Source of the DNA: Nemania diffusa
Lineage: Eukaryota; Ascomycota; Sordariomycetes; Xylariales; Xylariaceae
NCBI GenBank assembly: GCA_038501195.1
Contig: JBBPUQ010000001.1
Coordinates: 1,550,001-1,614,000, forward strand
DNA: 64,000 nucleotides
Direction of reading: 5' to 3'
The position numbers were made by a program, and so were the translations under genes. The notes beneath the pieces are model-generated. The model had not been told where the DNA came from. It worked only from the letters and a program-made list of their open reading frames with translations, and did no database searches. This document shows, piece after piece, positions 27,506-42,850 of this stretch; the first letter of the stretch is position 1; each line of letters opens with the position of its first letter.

Positions 27506-30505
27506 TGCTATAAAAATATTTAATTTAAATTTAAAAAATAAAATAAAAATAATATTTATATATAAAAATATTTTTTAAAAAAAAAAAAATAGCTTTAGTA
27601 AATTTTTTTATTAATAATAGTTTTAAAAATTTTTAATATAATTTTAAAAAAAATATTATAAATATAGTTTTATTTTTATAATTTTATAATTTTAAAAATA
27701 TATATATATTATTATAAAATTTATTTTTTATATAAATATTATTAATAATTTAATTTATATAACTATAAAAATTAATAAAGTTTAATTAATTAAAATATTA
27801 TATAAAATTAATATTTAAAATTTTTATATTTTTATTTTATTTAAAAATTAAATTTAAATATATAATATTTAAATTATTTTTATTTATATAATATTAATTA
27901 TATTATAATAATAAAATATAAAAATATATATTTTAAATAATAAAAAAAATAATATTAGTTTAAATATTTTTTTTATATAATTTTAATTAAATTTAAAAAA
28001 ATTATATTTATTTTTTAAACTTTTTTAATATTAAAATTAAAACTTAAATATTAAAGTTATTTATATTTAAATAAAATTTATTTAATAATAAAAAATTTAA
28101 ATATAAATTTATAAAAATATAAAAGTTTTAGTTTAAAATATATTTTATATAATAAATATTTAAAATTTTTTATTCTTTAAATTTTATAAAAATAAAATTT
28201 AAAATTAAAATAACTAAACTTTTAATATTTATTAAAAATTAATTATATAATAATAATAAAAAATTTAAATATATATTTTTAATAATAAAAAAATTATATA
28301 TAATAATTTAAAACTTTAAAAGAAATAAATTTTTAAAAATATTATATTTAATAATTAAAATTATTAATTTTATAATAAAAGCTGTTTTTTTTTATAATTT
28401 AAAACTTAAATAAAAAAAAATGTTTTAATATTTTTAAAATAATTAATTTTAAATTATATAATTTAATATAATAGTTTTATTATTTTTTTATTAATTAAAT
28501 TTATATTATTTAAATTTTTAATTTAAATTTAATATTTAAAAATAGTTTTAATAAAACTAACTTTAAAAATATTATTAATTATTTAATTTATATTATTTAA
28601 ATAATTTTATAAAATAATAATATAATAGTTATTATTTATTATATTAAAAATAATTAAATTATTTATTATATTAGTTTAAAAATATTATAAAATTTATAAT
28701 TTATATATAATATATTTTATTTTAAAAATTTTAACTGTTTTATTATTAATTAATAAACTTTTTTTAATATTTTTTAATTTAATTTATATTTAGTTTTTTT
28801 TTAAAAAATTTTTAAAAATAAATTTAAATAAAACTATTATTTTAATAAATATTTAAAAAATATAAAAAATTTATATTAATAAATAATAAATTATTATATT
28901 ATATTTTAAATTAAAAATATAATAATTAATTAAAAAAAAAAATAAAAAAAAACAAATAATAAAAAAGCAGCTTTTATAATAAATTATATATATTATATTT
29001 ATAAATATATTTTAAATATTTATATATTATTTTTATTTATATATTAAAATAGCTATATATATTAAATATAATATTTAAATATTATAATATTTTATAATAT
29101 TTTAAAAGTTTTTTATTATATTTAATATATTATTTTTAAATAGCTATATATATTAAATAGCTATATATATTAAATAAAAACAATATTTTTATTATTAAAT
29201 AAAAAACTTAAATATTATTAAATTATATATTTTTTTATATTTTATTAATGTTTAATTTTTTATATTATATTTAATATATTATATAAAATATTTATTAGCT
29301 TTTAATTATTTATATTAATTTTTTAAAAATTTAATTTATTTTTAAATAAAATTTTTTTTTTTATTATAAAAACTTTTATTTATTTGTTATATTTAGTTTA
29401 TATTACAGCAATATTTTTATATATATTAAATATATAATTTATTATATTATAAATTAAAAATTAAATAGTTATATTATTAGTACTAATAATTTAGCTTTAA
29501 AATTTAAACTATTAAAATAAATAGTTAAATATTAAAAAACTATTAAAAATAATAAATTTAATAAAATTATAAATATAATTTTTAAAAATTAAATTTAATA
29601 AAATATAAATAAAGTTATAACTAATTATAAATTTTATAGTTTTTAATTTAAAGTTAATTTTTTGCAAAAATATAATAATTTTATTATTAAAGCTTATAAA
29701 AATTAATAAAAACAGTTTATTTAAAACAAAATTTATTAATTTATTTTTTAGTTTTAATATTTAATTTATAATTATTAATATAAATATATTAATATATTTA
29801 TATTTAAATTAAATTTAATTAATAATATAGTAACAAATATTTTTATTATATTATACTTTAAATAATTAATTAGTTTTTTTTATAATTATATTTAAAATAG
29901 TAACTTTTTTATATTAAATATTAAATAAATATTAAAAGTAAATATAATTAATTTTTAAAATAAATCAAATAATTTTTATTATTTTTTAATAGTTATTTTT
30001 AATATAAAAAAATATAAAGTTTAAAATAGTTATATAAATTAATTATAAAATATTTATAAAAAAAGCTAAATTATTATAAAAAACAAAATATTAATAATTA
30101 ATATATATTATTATTATAAAAAAAGTTTAAAAATATAATATTTAAATATAGTTTTTTATTTATTATAAAATTTAATATAATTTAATATATTAAATTAAAT
30201 AAATATATTTATATAGTTATATAATAATTAATTAAATAAATATTAAAAAAAAAAAAACATTAAAATTTAACTAAATTATATTATAAAAAAAGTTTAATAT
30301 TATAATTAAAAAACTAATGTTATAATTAAAAGTTAATATATTTTATTTTATTAAATTAATATTATATTTAAAATTTTATAATTAATATTTATATAATTTA
30401 TTTATTAGATTTTTTTATTAAATTTATTTATTAATTAATATTTTTAATTTATTAAAAATAATAAATAAACATTTTAAAAAAACATAATAAATAAAATATA
30501 AATAT

Positions 30506-30850
30506 TGTTAAACTAATAATTTAACAAAACTTGTATATATGTACTAAGTATATATAACTAAAACTTAAGCTAAAACTTTTATTAAATAACTAAATAAATA
30601 AAAAATATAAAAATTTATTAAAATTTATAAAATTTATAAATTTTATATATATATATATATAAATAACTTATATACAACTTTTTTAATTATATTTTTTTTT
30701 GTAAAATATATATATAAATTAATATAAAACTTTAAAACTTAGAAATAAACTTTAAACTTTATAAATTATTTTAAATTTTTTTATATATATATATATAAAA
30801 AGTTTTATTAATATTAATTAATAATTATAAAATATAATTATAAATTAACA
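30506..30850. repeat. Left long direct repeat (candidate LTR)
   Basis: This is the left copy, starting TGTTAAAC and ending TTAACA, so its ends form a 6-bp inverted repeat. It carries an extra AT tract of about 26 bp that the right copy lacks. Where the two differ, this copy more often keeps C or G, so it is the less mutated of the pair over the first 70 bases. Confidence 0.55.
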
Positions 30851-33800
30851 AAATAAAAAAGCAAAAACTAGTTATTATTAAAAATAACTTTTATATTATA
30901 TCTTTTTTTTTTTTATATAAAAAATAAATTATTATTTTTATTAATTAGTTAAAAATATATTAAATTAACTATTAAACAAATAAAATTTAATTATTATAAA
31001 GTTGAAATTTTTTTTATAATAATTTAGTTAACTTTTATATAAAAATTAATAAAATTATAAACTATTTTATATATTTATTTTTTTAATTATTTTATTTATT
31101 TTATAATTTTTATTAATTTTTACTTTTTTACTTTTTATAATTATATTAATATTAATAACAAAAATAACAGTAATAGCAATAGTTATAACAGCTAAATAAA
31201 TTTAAAATAATAATTTAGCAGCTTTATATAATAAAGATAACTTTATATATAAAAATATAGCTAAAAATAGTAATATTTAAATAAAAATTAAAAAAAAAAA
31301 CAAATTTAAAGTATTAAAATATAACTATTGATTTTAATATTTTTTTAAAACTTATAAAATTAACAATATATTTTATACAATATTTATATAATTATATATA
31401 ATTAAAAGTTGAAAATAAATAATTTATATAAACATTTGTAATAAATTTTAATAAATAAACAAAACTTATATTTATAAATATTAGTTATATATTCAAACAA
31501 AAATTTAATATTATAATTAAATATAACTTAAATATTTAATTATATAATATAATATATAATAACAAATTTATTTATATTTTTAAAAAATATAAAAATAACA
31601 ATAATAATAAATTAAATAATAATATATTTATATAAATAATATTAGTTTTAATATTTATATTAATAAATATATTAAAACTTTTTATTATATAAATAAATTT
31701 TTTAATACTATAACTAGTTATATTAAAATTAATAACATTAATATATATTTTAATATTTAATATAAATAATTAAATATTTTTTTTTTTTATATAAATAAAA
31801 ATTTAAAAATTTATATTTACTTTTAAAATTTTTATTATATATTTTATACTTTTATTTATATATAAAAATCAGTTATATAAACTTTTTTTTATTTAAATTA
31901 TTTATAATAATTTAATTAAAACAGTTTAATTTATTATATTTATTAAAATATAGCGATTTAATTAAAACTATAATAATAAACTATATAATATATTATATAA
32001 TAAAGTTCGAATTTTTATTTTGATATATTATTAATTTAAAATTATTAAAAAACAATATTATATAATATTTTTTTTTATATTAAAAAAAAAAACTAAACAA
32101 TATTATTTTAATTATATTAGTTTAATATATAAATAAAATAAAATTTATATAATATTTAACAATTATTTTAATATAATAATTAATTATAATTAATATTAAA
32201 CTAATTAAACTATTATTATTTTTATATAAATAAAACAAAATAATTTAATAAAAATAATATTTAAAATATTAAAAATTATAATTAATAAATTTTAATTTAT
32301 ATAATATATTTTAAAATTTAACTATTATAAAAAAATATTACTTTATATAACAGTTATATAAATATATTTTAATATATTTAAACTTAAATTTGTTTTAATT
32401 AATTAAAAATTTATATATAAACTTTTATTTTTTGATTTAAAAATAATACTGCAAGTTTTTTTTAATTGAAAAATAAACTATTATTATATAACAAATGTTT
32501 ATTTTATTAATAAATAATATAATATTAAATATTTAAAACAATTATATAATTATAGCTTTAAAAAAAACTTTTATTAAAAATTACAGCAATTATATAATAA
32601 AAATAATAAAAATAACAAAAAATGTTTTATTTATAAAAAGTTTAGTTGTTAATTTATTAATTATAATTAATAAAAAAAATTAAAAGTAAAAAAGTAATAT
32701 TTTATTATATATAATATTTTAAAACAAAAAGCTTTATTATATAAAAAATATAATATATTTATATTAAATTATAAAAATAATAAAAATTTTTTATATAATA
32801 ATAAATTTAATAATAATTTAAATTTTAAAACTAAAAACGAAATAGTTTAATTTTTAATAAATTTAATATATTTTTATTATATAATAAAAAAAAATATATA
32901 TATTTAAAACTAAATATTAATATTAAACAATTTTTATTTAAATAGTTAATATAATATAAAATATTAAAATATTTTATAAAATATTAATATAGTTAAAATT
33001 TTAACTATTAAAAAAGCTTAAATTAAAACTTTTATATAAAAAAACTTTTTTAAATAAATAAATTAAACTTTAAATAATATAATAATTTGATTTAATAATA
33101 TTAAAAGTTTTAAAATTATAAATATTATAACTATTTTAATATTAATTAAACTAATTAAATTTTATATTTTAAATATATTAATTTTATTTTTATTATTATT
33201 ATAAAATATAAATTAATTATATATTTATTTTAATAATATATAAAATATAATTATATAATAAAATAAAATAATAATATTAATTATATAAAAATAAAAACAT
33301 TTATTTTTTAATATTAATTAATTAAAAGCTATAAGTTATTTTATAAAATAAAAATTTTAAAAGTTATATTATTAATTTAAATATTTTTATATAAAAAAAT
33401 TTATAAAATTATTATAAAAAATTAAATATAATAATATTAATATTTTAATATTTTAAAAAATTAAAAAGTTTTATTACTATTATTAATTATATAATTAAGT
33501 TTTAAAAAAATTTAAATTTTTATTAAAAAATAAATATAATTTTAATTATAAAATTATTATTAATATTATATAAATTAATAAATAATTAATTTTATATATA
33601 ATTAATATAAATATTTTATTTTAAATAATTAAATTTTTAAAATTTTTAAATATATATAATATTTAAAATATATTATATTAATATTAAATTTTAATATATT
33701 AAAAACTATTTAATTATATTATATATAATTTTAATATAAATTTTTTATTTAAAAAATTTTATAATAATATATAACTAGTTAAAACTTTATATAAAAAAGT

Positions 33801-36100
33801 ATTTGTTAAAATATATTAAACTGTTAAAAAAATTAAACAAATATATATATTATTTTATTATATATTTAATATTTTATATAAAAAAATCAATTATTATATA
33901 AATAAAAAAACAATATTATAAATAGTTATAAAAATTTTAAATAATATAATTAAACTAAATAGTTTTATATTTATTTTGTTAATTTTTAAAATTTATTTTA
34001 AAATTAATAATAATTTATTTTTTTTATTAAAAATTATTTAAAAAGTAAAAATTATATAAAAAATTATAAAAATATTAAAAAATATTTATATAAAAATTAA
34101 TATTAACTAAACTATATAAACTAAAAATAAACTAATATTATTATATAAAGTATTTTTTTTATTTTTTTAAAATAAAATTATAATATAAAAAAAGCAAAAA
34201 AATTAAATAAAACTATATAAAATTTTTATAATTAAAAATTATAACATTATAATTAATATAATAAATAAATTAACTAAATTTTATTATATATAAATTAAAT
34301 TATATTATTAATAAAAAACTATATTTAATTTATTATATAAAAAAAATAACTTTTTATATAACTTTTTTTAAATTATTAAATAGCTGTAATTTTAATATAA
34401 AAATAAACTAAAAAAATTATTTATAATTATTAATAATTAATATTTTATATTAAAAAAAATTAACAATTATATTTTAATTATATAATTAAAACAAAATAAT
34501 ATAATTATTATATTTAATATATTTTTTAAATAATTAAATATAATTAAAATAAATATATTAATAACTTAAAATATATTTTAGTTTATATAATATAACTTAA
34601 ATTAATATAATTAAATAAAAATTTTTTAAATTAAGTTTATATAAAAAATTAAAAATAAAACAATTAAACTATATAAAAAGTTTAAATTAATTATATAAAG
34701 TTATAAAAATAATAACAAACTTTAAATTTTTATATAAATATTAACAATTTATTATAGTTTTAAAACTATTGTTAATTTAAAACTATAATATATATATAAA
34801 ATTATAAAATATTTTTTAAATATATATATAGTTATATAACAAATTAAATTAAAAAATTTATATTTATTTATTAAAAAAACTAAAAAATAAATATTTAATA
34901 AATATTATATTTTAAATTATATAATTATTATATAAATTAATTAAATTAAAATTATATTAATATAAAATTTATTATAAATATTATTATTAAAAATTAAATA
35001 TAAAAATATTTATATATAACTTATATTTATTATATATTAAAAAAAAACTTAATAAATTTATAATTATAAAACTTTAAACAAATAATATTTTTAATATTAT
35101 ATTTAAAAAGTTTTTATATAAAAAAAAAACTAAACTATTATTTTATATAAAACTAAAAATAAAATTAATATTTAAATATTTTATTAAATTTAATAAAAAC
35201 AAAATTTAAATAAATAAATAAAATTTTATTTTTATTTAATAAAAACAAACTAAATAACTATATATTATTAATTTTTATATAAAAAATTATTTTTAATAAT
35301 ATATTATTTAATAAGTTTAAAATATATATATTATATTAATATATTAATTAAAAATATTATATAATTTATTAATTATTATATAAGTTTAAAAGCTATTAAA
35401 AAATAACATTAAAATATTAAATATATAAATATAATAATAAATTAACAATATATAATAAAAACTATATTATATATTTTTAAATTTTAATTATATAAAAATT
35501 TTTATTTTTATTAATAAAATATTTATAAATAATAAAAATTTAAATTTTTAAATTAAATTTATAATTATATTAGTTAATAAAAGTTATATAAAAAACACTT
35601 TTATAATTAAAAGTAATATTATTTATTAAAATTTAATTAAATATAAATAAATTATATATAATATATTAACAAATAAATTATATAATATAATTAATAAATT
35701 TAATTATATTATTATATTTAATATAACTTTTTAAAAAATTATTTATATAATAAAATTATTAATTATATTATTAATTATATATATTAATTTTAAATTTTTA
35801 TATAAATATTTAATTAAACTAAAAATTATATAAAAAAAGCAATTTATAATTAATATTATATTATTTTAAAAAATATATAAAAATTGCGAAATTATAAAAA
35901 TATATTAAATTAACAATAAAAACAATTTAATAAACGCTTATATAAAAAAAACATTTAATTAAATATTAAAAAAACTAATTAATATAAATAAATTAATTAT
36001 ATAAATAAAAATATATATAAATTAATTAAATAATAAAAAAAATAACAAAAAATTAATTAATATTAAAACTAAAGTTATTATATAAAAAAAAATTTTTTAA

Positions 36101-36398
36101 TGTTAAATTAATAATTTAATAAAACTTATATATATATATTAAATATATATAACTAAAATTTAAACTAAAACTTTTATTAAATAATTAAATAAATAAAAAA
36201 TATAAAAATTTATTAAAATTTATAAAACTTATAAGTTTTATATATAACTTTTTTAATTATATTTTTTTTTATAAAATATATATATAAATTAATATAAAAC
36301 TTTAAAACTTAAAAACAAACTTTAAATTTTATAAATTATTTTAAATTTTTTTATATATATATATAAAAAATTCTATTAATAAATATAAAAAATAAACA
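36101..36398. repeat. Right long direct repeat (candidate LTR)
   Basis: This copy starts TGTTAAAT and aligns with 30506-30850 almost throughout. In the first 70 aligned bases I count eight differences, all C to T or G to A relative to the left copy. Further along, differences run in both directions but remain transitions. The end is set at AACA (36395-36398), with some uncertainty. Confidence 0.55.
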
Positions 36399-38574
36399 AA
36401 ATAAAAAGAAAATATATATATAATATAAAAAATTTTATTAACTATTATATTATTTATTATTAAAATAATTTAATATTAATTATATATTAAGCTTTTATAA
36501 ATATATATTTATAGTTATTAATTTACAATTTATTATTAAAAGTATAAAGTTATAATTTAATAAAAAAAGCAAATATTACATTTATAATTATTAAAAAATT
36601 TAATATAATATATATATTTTATAAAATATATATATTTTTGCTATAACTAATATAACAGTTTATTATATTTTTTTTTTATTTAATTTTTTGTTTAAAATTA
36701 AAATCTAATATTTATTTTTTTTTATATAGTATTTAATTATATTTATTTTTAAACTAAAAAAATATTAAAACAATAACTATATTATTTAATAAATTTATAT
36801 TTATTATTAATATTTTATTTATTATAAAATAAAAATATAAATTTATATTTAAGTTTTAAATTAATAAAATAATATTATTATAAATATAATAAAAATAAAC
36901 TTTTATTATAAAATATATTATATTAACAAAAGCTATAATAAATATATTAAAATTAAATATTTACTATTAAAAGTTAGCTATTATAAATAGTTTAAAATAA
37001 ATATAACAATAATAATAATTAAAATAATAATTAAGCTAAAAATAAATAAATATATTATAATAACTAATAAAATAATAATAATAATATTATAGTAAAATAA
37101 AAATAAAATAATATTTTTATTAAAGTAGTAATAAAAAAGTTTATAATTTTAAAATAATAATAAAAAAAATAATATAAATAATTTATATTTTTAAATATAT
37201 TTTAATTAAACTAGTAATAAAAATATATAATATAGTTTTAAAATTAAATTAAAAACTTTTTTATTAAAGTTATAAAACTAAATTAAAAAGTTTTTTTAAT
37301 TTAATATAATATATAAAAACTATTTTATTTTTTAAAACTATTATTTTATTATTTTATATATTTTTTAATATTTATAATATTTAAATATTAAACTAATTTT
37401 TTTAATTTTTTATTTTTAATATTTTTTTATATAAATTATTACTAATAATATTAACTATAAATATTAAATATATATTTAATATTATAATATTTTAACAAAT
37501 TAATTTATTTTAAATATTAATTTTTAATAAATAAATTTTATATTTTTAATTAATTAAATTATTATTAATTTAGTTTTTTTAATTTATTAATTGTTATAAC
37601 TTTTTAAAAAAATATATTTTATTTTAAGCAGTAGTTTTAAATTAATTATTTTTATTTTATAATATAACTAAAAATAAAAACATAAATTAATTATTTATAA
37701 AATTAAATATTATAAATTAAAAAATATATGTTATTTTTATAATTGCTTTAAATATTTTTTTAAATTTATTGTTATTTTAATTTAGTTAAAACTAAATTTT
37801 TATTTAATTAAATTATAATATTTTATATTTGTTTTATATTATTTTAGTTTTAATTATTTTTTTTTTAATAAACTAGTTTAATTTAAAATAAAAGTTATTT
37901 TTTATTTTAATAATAATTATATAACAATATTTATTATTATAGCTTAATTTATATATTTAAAACAATAGCTAGTTTATAAATTATATTTTAATAAATTATA
38001 TTTAAATTTTAGTAAAAATTAATTAAATTAACTTTTTAATTTTATATTTTAAATTAAATTAAATTTTAATAATAATTAAAACAAAAAGTTATTTATATAT
38101 TATTTATAATATTATTTATTAATTTTAATATAACAATAAAATAAAAAATAATTATTAAAGCTTATTTATATTAAAAAAGTTAAAAAAATATATTATTATA
38201 ACAAAGTTTTATAATAAGATTTTTTAATAAAGTTAAACTTTAAATAAAAATTTAAAAAGCAAACTATTTAATAGCTAAAGCAAATATTTATAAAATATAA
38301 AAAAAACTAAACAATTATTAAAAAAAAAAAAAATAATTGTTTTGTTTATATAAATCGTTTTATTTTTATTTAATAGTAATAATATAAATATTTTAAATTA
38401 ATAATATTTTAAATATTTTATAAAATCTAGTTTATATTTTTATATATATAAATATTTAAAACTATTTAATATTAAAAAATAATATAATTTTTATAATAAT
38501 AATATAATTTATTAAATAATATTTAATTAATTAAATTAAAAGTTTATAATATTATAAATAAACTATAAAACTGT

Positions 38575-39090
38575 TTTAGTTAATTAAATTAAAACGTTTT
38601 ATAATTTGTTTACAACTTTTTTTTTATATTATAATATTATAAAATGTTATTTTTTTAAATTTTCTGTTTAATTTTTTTTAAGCTTTTTTAACTTTTTAAT
38701 TATATATTACTTTTATATTAATATATTAAATATTATAATAATGTTTTAATTAATTAAACTAAAATATTTTATAATTTATTTATAATTTTTTTATTATATT
38801 ATAATAATTATAAAATGTTATTTTTTTAAACTTTTTATTTAGTTTTTTTTTAATTTGTTTAACTTTTTAAAAATTAAAGTAGTTTTATATATATAATTAT
38901 ATATTAGTTTTGTATTAATATATTAAACATTAAAACAGCTAATAAAAACTTATATTTAAAAGTTTATAAATGTTGTTTTATATTAAAATATATATATAGT
39001 TATATATTAATTTTATATTAATATATTAAATACTAAAACAGCTAATAAAGTTTTATATATAAATTAATAAAAACTAATATTTAAAAGTTT
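38575..39090. repeat. Partial tandem duplications (about 168 bp)
   Basis: A segment beginning TTTTAGTTAATTAAATTAAA near 38575 recurs near 38743 as TTTTAATTAATTAAACTAAA, followed in both by AAAATGTTATTTTTTTAAA. The downstream end (ATTAATATATTAAA, a few bases, then AACAGCTAATAAA) is repeated again near 39013-39050, so one and a part further copies exist. Changes between copies are mostly transitions, with small indels. Confidence 0.6.
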
Positions 39091-42000
39091 ATAAATTTAT
39101 TATAAAAAAAAAAAAATATTATTAACTAGTATATATTATTAATAAAAATAACAGTTATTAAATTTATAACTTATAAAGTTTTAACTAAAGTTAAATTAAT
39201 AAAATAAAATAAATTAATATATTAAAAACTTTTTAAATTATATAATATATTAGTTAATTAAACTATATATACTTAAATTAAAAAAAACAGCTTATATTTA
39301 TTATATTTATTTTAGCGCTTATTTTTTTTTTATAAACTTATATAGTAAAAAATAAAAAACAAATAATAAAGCAATAATATTTATTTATTTAATTAATATA
39401 AATAGTTTCTATTATTTAAAGTTTTATAAAAAGCAAAAAATGTTATATTATAATTTATTATTTGAAGTTTTAACTAATAATAATAATATAAATTTAAATA
39501 AATAATATATTGCAGTATATTTATATTTGGTTTATTTTTTTATATAATATAATAATAAGCTATAAGCTGTAGTTTTTTTTTTAATATAAAATAGCTATAA
39601 TAAATAAGCTATAAGTTTTAATAGTTTTTTTATAATTTAAACTATTGCTTTAAAGTATAAAAATATATTAATAATAAATTAAAAAAACTAAAAATAAAAA
39701 AGTTTTAAATAATATTTATATTATAAATTTTAAATAAAAACTACTGCTAGTTTAATTATTATTATTTTTTATATTATTTAAAACAATTAATAAAACATAT
39801 TTAATTTATTATTGTTTTTAAAATAACTAAGTAGTATTAAATTAGTTTTATTATTAAAAGTTAAAAAAATTACTTATATTATTTAATATATTTTATATTT
39901 TATTTTTAAAACAAAAATATTTAATATTATAATTTAATAATAATAAATAAAAAAAAAATATAATAAAAAAGTAATAAGTTTTAATAAAAAGAATTAATTA
40001 TTTTTTAGTTGCTTTTTTTTTAATATTAGCTATTTTTTATAACATAGTTTTTTTTTTAAAAATATTATTATTTTTATTTATTTAGTTATATATTTTATTT
40101 CTTTTATTTTTAATTGCTAAAATAAATATATAAATTTGAAAATATTATAAACTAAACTATTAATATATATATAATATAATAGTTAAAAATATTTTTTATA
40201 ACTTAAATTTTATAAAAATAACTAATTTATTATAACATATTTAAAAATAATATAAATAAAATAAATATAATAAAATATTAATATTTGTTATTTAAATATA
40301 ACTATTAATTTTAGCTTTTAAAAACTGTATTAATAAAACTTAGTTATTAAATATAATAGCAATTAATATTAATATTAATATTGACATTTTTTTTAATATA
40401 TTTTTATTTTTACTAAGTTTTTAAATACTAGAAATATTTGCAACTTATATAGTAATACTATTAATACTATTAGTATTTTTTTTAAATTTAAAATAAATAA
40501 CTTATATAAAAAATTTATATAATATAAATTATTTAAAAGTTAAAAAGCTTTTAAAATATATTTACTTTTAAAATATTATATTAATATATAAAGCAGTTAT
40601 TTTTAAAAAATATTTAAACTAAATTAAAAATATTTAATAGTTATTTTAAAACAAAAAAAACTATTTAAAAAGCTATATGTTTTAGCTAATAATATTATAA
40701 AAGTTAAATATATTTTATTTAAATATATATATTGTTTAATTTAAAAATTAATAAATATTTAAACTAGAAATTTTTACTAATTTATTAAAGTTTAAAAATT
40801 ATATTTTTACTAGTTTTAACTATATAATAAATATTAAAATAACATATTATTTTTGTTAAAATTAACATTAATATAATTTATAAATATATAAATATAATAA
40901 TTATATAATTATTTTAATATATATAATTATATAATTTAAAAACTAGTTATAAATTAAAACTTAGTTTAATATTTTTTTTACATTTAGTTTATATTAATAA
41001 TAAAATAGTTTATATAAATATTATAACTTGTTTTATATAAACTTGTTTTATTTTATATATAAACTAATTTTATATAATATTTATTATTAAATATATTAAA
41101 AATATATATTATTTTTATAAACTTATAGCAAAAATATTTTATTAAAATATTATTTTTATAATTTATTATATTTAATATAAATAAACTATTATATTTTTAT
41201 ATTTTACTATTGCTTTATTAACAATAGTTATATAATATGTTTTATTTATTATATTTAAAATATATATTATTTAAATATTTATTTTTAAACAAATATATAA
41301 GTTTTACTAAGTATTTTTTGTTTAATTTTTATAATATTAATATTTAATATTTAAAAATTAGCTTTTTTTATTATTAAAAGCTATTTAAATAAAACTTTTT
41401 GATTTAATTATATAAAAATAAAACAGTTTTTATTACTTAGTTTTTATTTGTTAATTATATAGCTATATTAAAAGTTTTAACAAAATTGTTAATTTATAAA
41501 GCTATATTTAAATAAAATATATTAACTATAATAAAAAAAAAAAAATAAAAAAAATATAACAAACTGCTATATTATAAAAATTATATTTAAAAATAATTTA
41601 TAACAATAAATTTAATTTTATTATAGTTAAATTAGCAGTTATTTTATAAAGTAGCTTTTTATAAAAAGTTGTTAAAATTTAATTTATATAGTTATTATTT
41701 ATTAATTTAAAAAAAATTAAATATATTATAATATATTTATTTATAATATTAAAACAAAATTTAAAATAAAATAAATGTATAAAAGTTAATAAAAAACAAA
41801 AAAAAATAAATAAAAGTAAATAAAAGTAAAAAATAATATTAACTAATTATTATTATTAAACTTTATTATTTAATATAAATAGTAATTTTTAAATATTAAA
41901 AAATTATTAATAATATATATATTTAAAAATAAATATATAAATAAAATTAATAATATAAAGCTTAGTTTAATTTTTACTTAATAAATATTTTATTATTATA

Positions 42001-42689
42001 ATATATAAACTGTTTTAATTTTTTTTACATTTTAACTATAATAAACTGTAAATATTATTGCTTTTTATAAAATTAAATATATTTTTTAACTTTTTTTTAT
42101 TAAAAAGTATATAATTATACTATTAAACTATTAGCTTAATATATTTATATTTTAATTAATTAAATATATTAAAACAGCTTTAAAAGTAGTTTTACTTTTT
42201 TTAAAAACTATTGTTTTTAATATTTTTATTATTATTATTTTTTAATACAATTTATATATAAATAAAAATGTTTTCAATAATAATTTTAACTTTTTAATAT
42301 TATAAAAAATATATAAAATTTAATAATAGCTAATTTTATTTTAAATTAAAAATAATTATATTAAAATTTAAAACTTACAACTAAAAATTTACTAAAACTT
42401 ATTAAAAAAAAAAATTAAATTAATTATATAAGCAAATAAATAAAAACTTTATTAATTAATTTTTTTAATTATATTTTAATTAATTAAAAGTTTTATAAAA
42501 AATAATAACTTTTAAAACATTAAAAAGTATAAAAAGTTTATTTATTTATAATAATTTAAAAAAAAATATTTTATAAATATTAAAACAATTTTAAAAAATT
42601 TAATTTATTATTTTATATTAAAAAAAAAAGTATAAAAATAATATATTAAAAAGTTATTAAAATATTTATTAACTTTTTTTAATTATATT

Positions 42690-42850
42690 AAAAACTAAAA
42701 TTAAATTAAATATTAAAACTAAATTAAAAATTAAAATTAAAAATATTAAAATTAAACTAAAAACTAAAATTAAAAATATTAAAACTAAATTAAATATTAA
42801 AATTAAATTAAATATTAAAATTAAATTAAATATTAAAATTAATTAATTAA
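42690..42850. repeat. Low-complexity AAATTAAATATT array
   Basis: Short units of the type ATTAAATTAAATATTAAA are strung together, with an 18-bp period clearest at 42785-42840. A few units carry ACTAAA instead of ATTAAA. It is simple-sequence DNA with no coding signal. Confidence 0.6.

Larger units (their letters stand above)
30506..36398. mobile_element. Possible RIP-degraded LTR retrotransposon
   Basis: Two direct repeats of about 300-345 bp lie about 5.6 kb apart, giving a unit of about 5.9 kb, a normal size for a fungal LTR element. Both repeats begin with TGTTAA. The left copy ends with TTAACA at 30845-30850 and the right copy with AACA at 36395-36398, matching the TG...CA ends of LTRs. 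The interior has under 10% G+C and no readable protein, so superfamily and orientation are unknown. No clear target-site duplication was seen (AATAT before the left copy, AAATA after the right one). Both copies continue with AAATAAAAA, so the right edge is uncertain. Two dispersed copies of an unrelated repeat would be the alternative. Confidence 0.5.
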
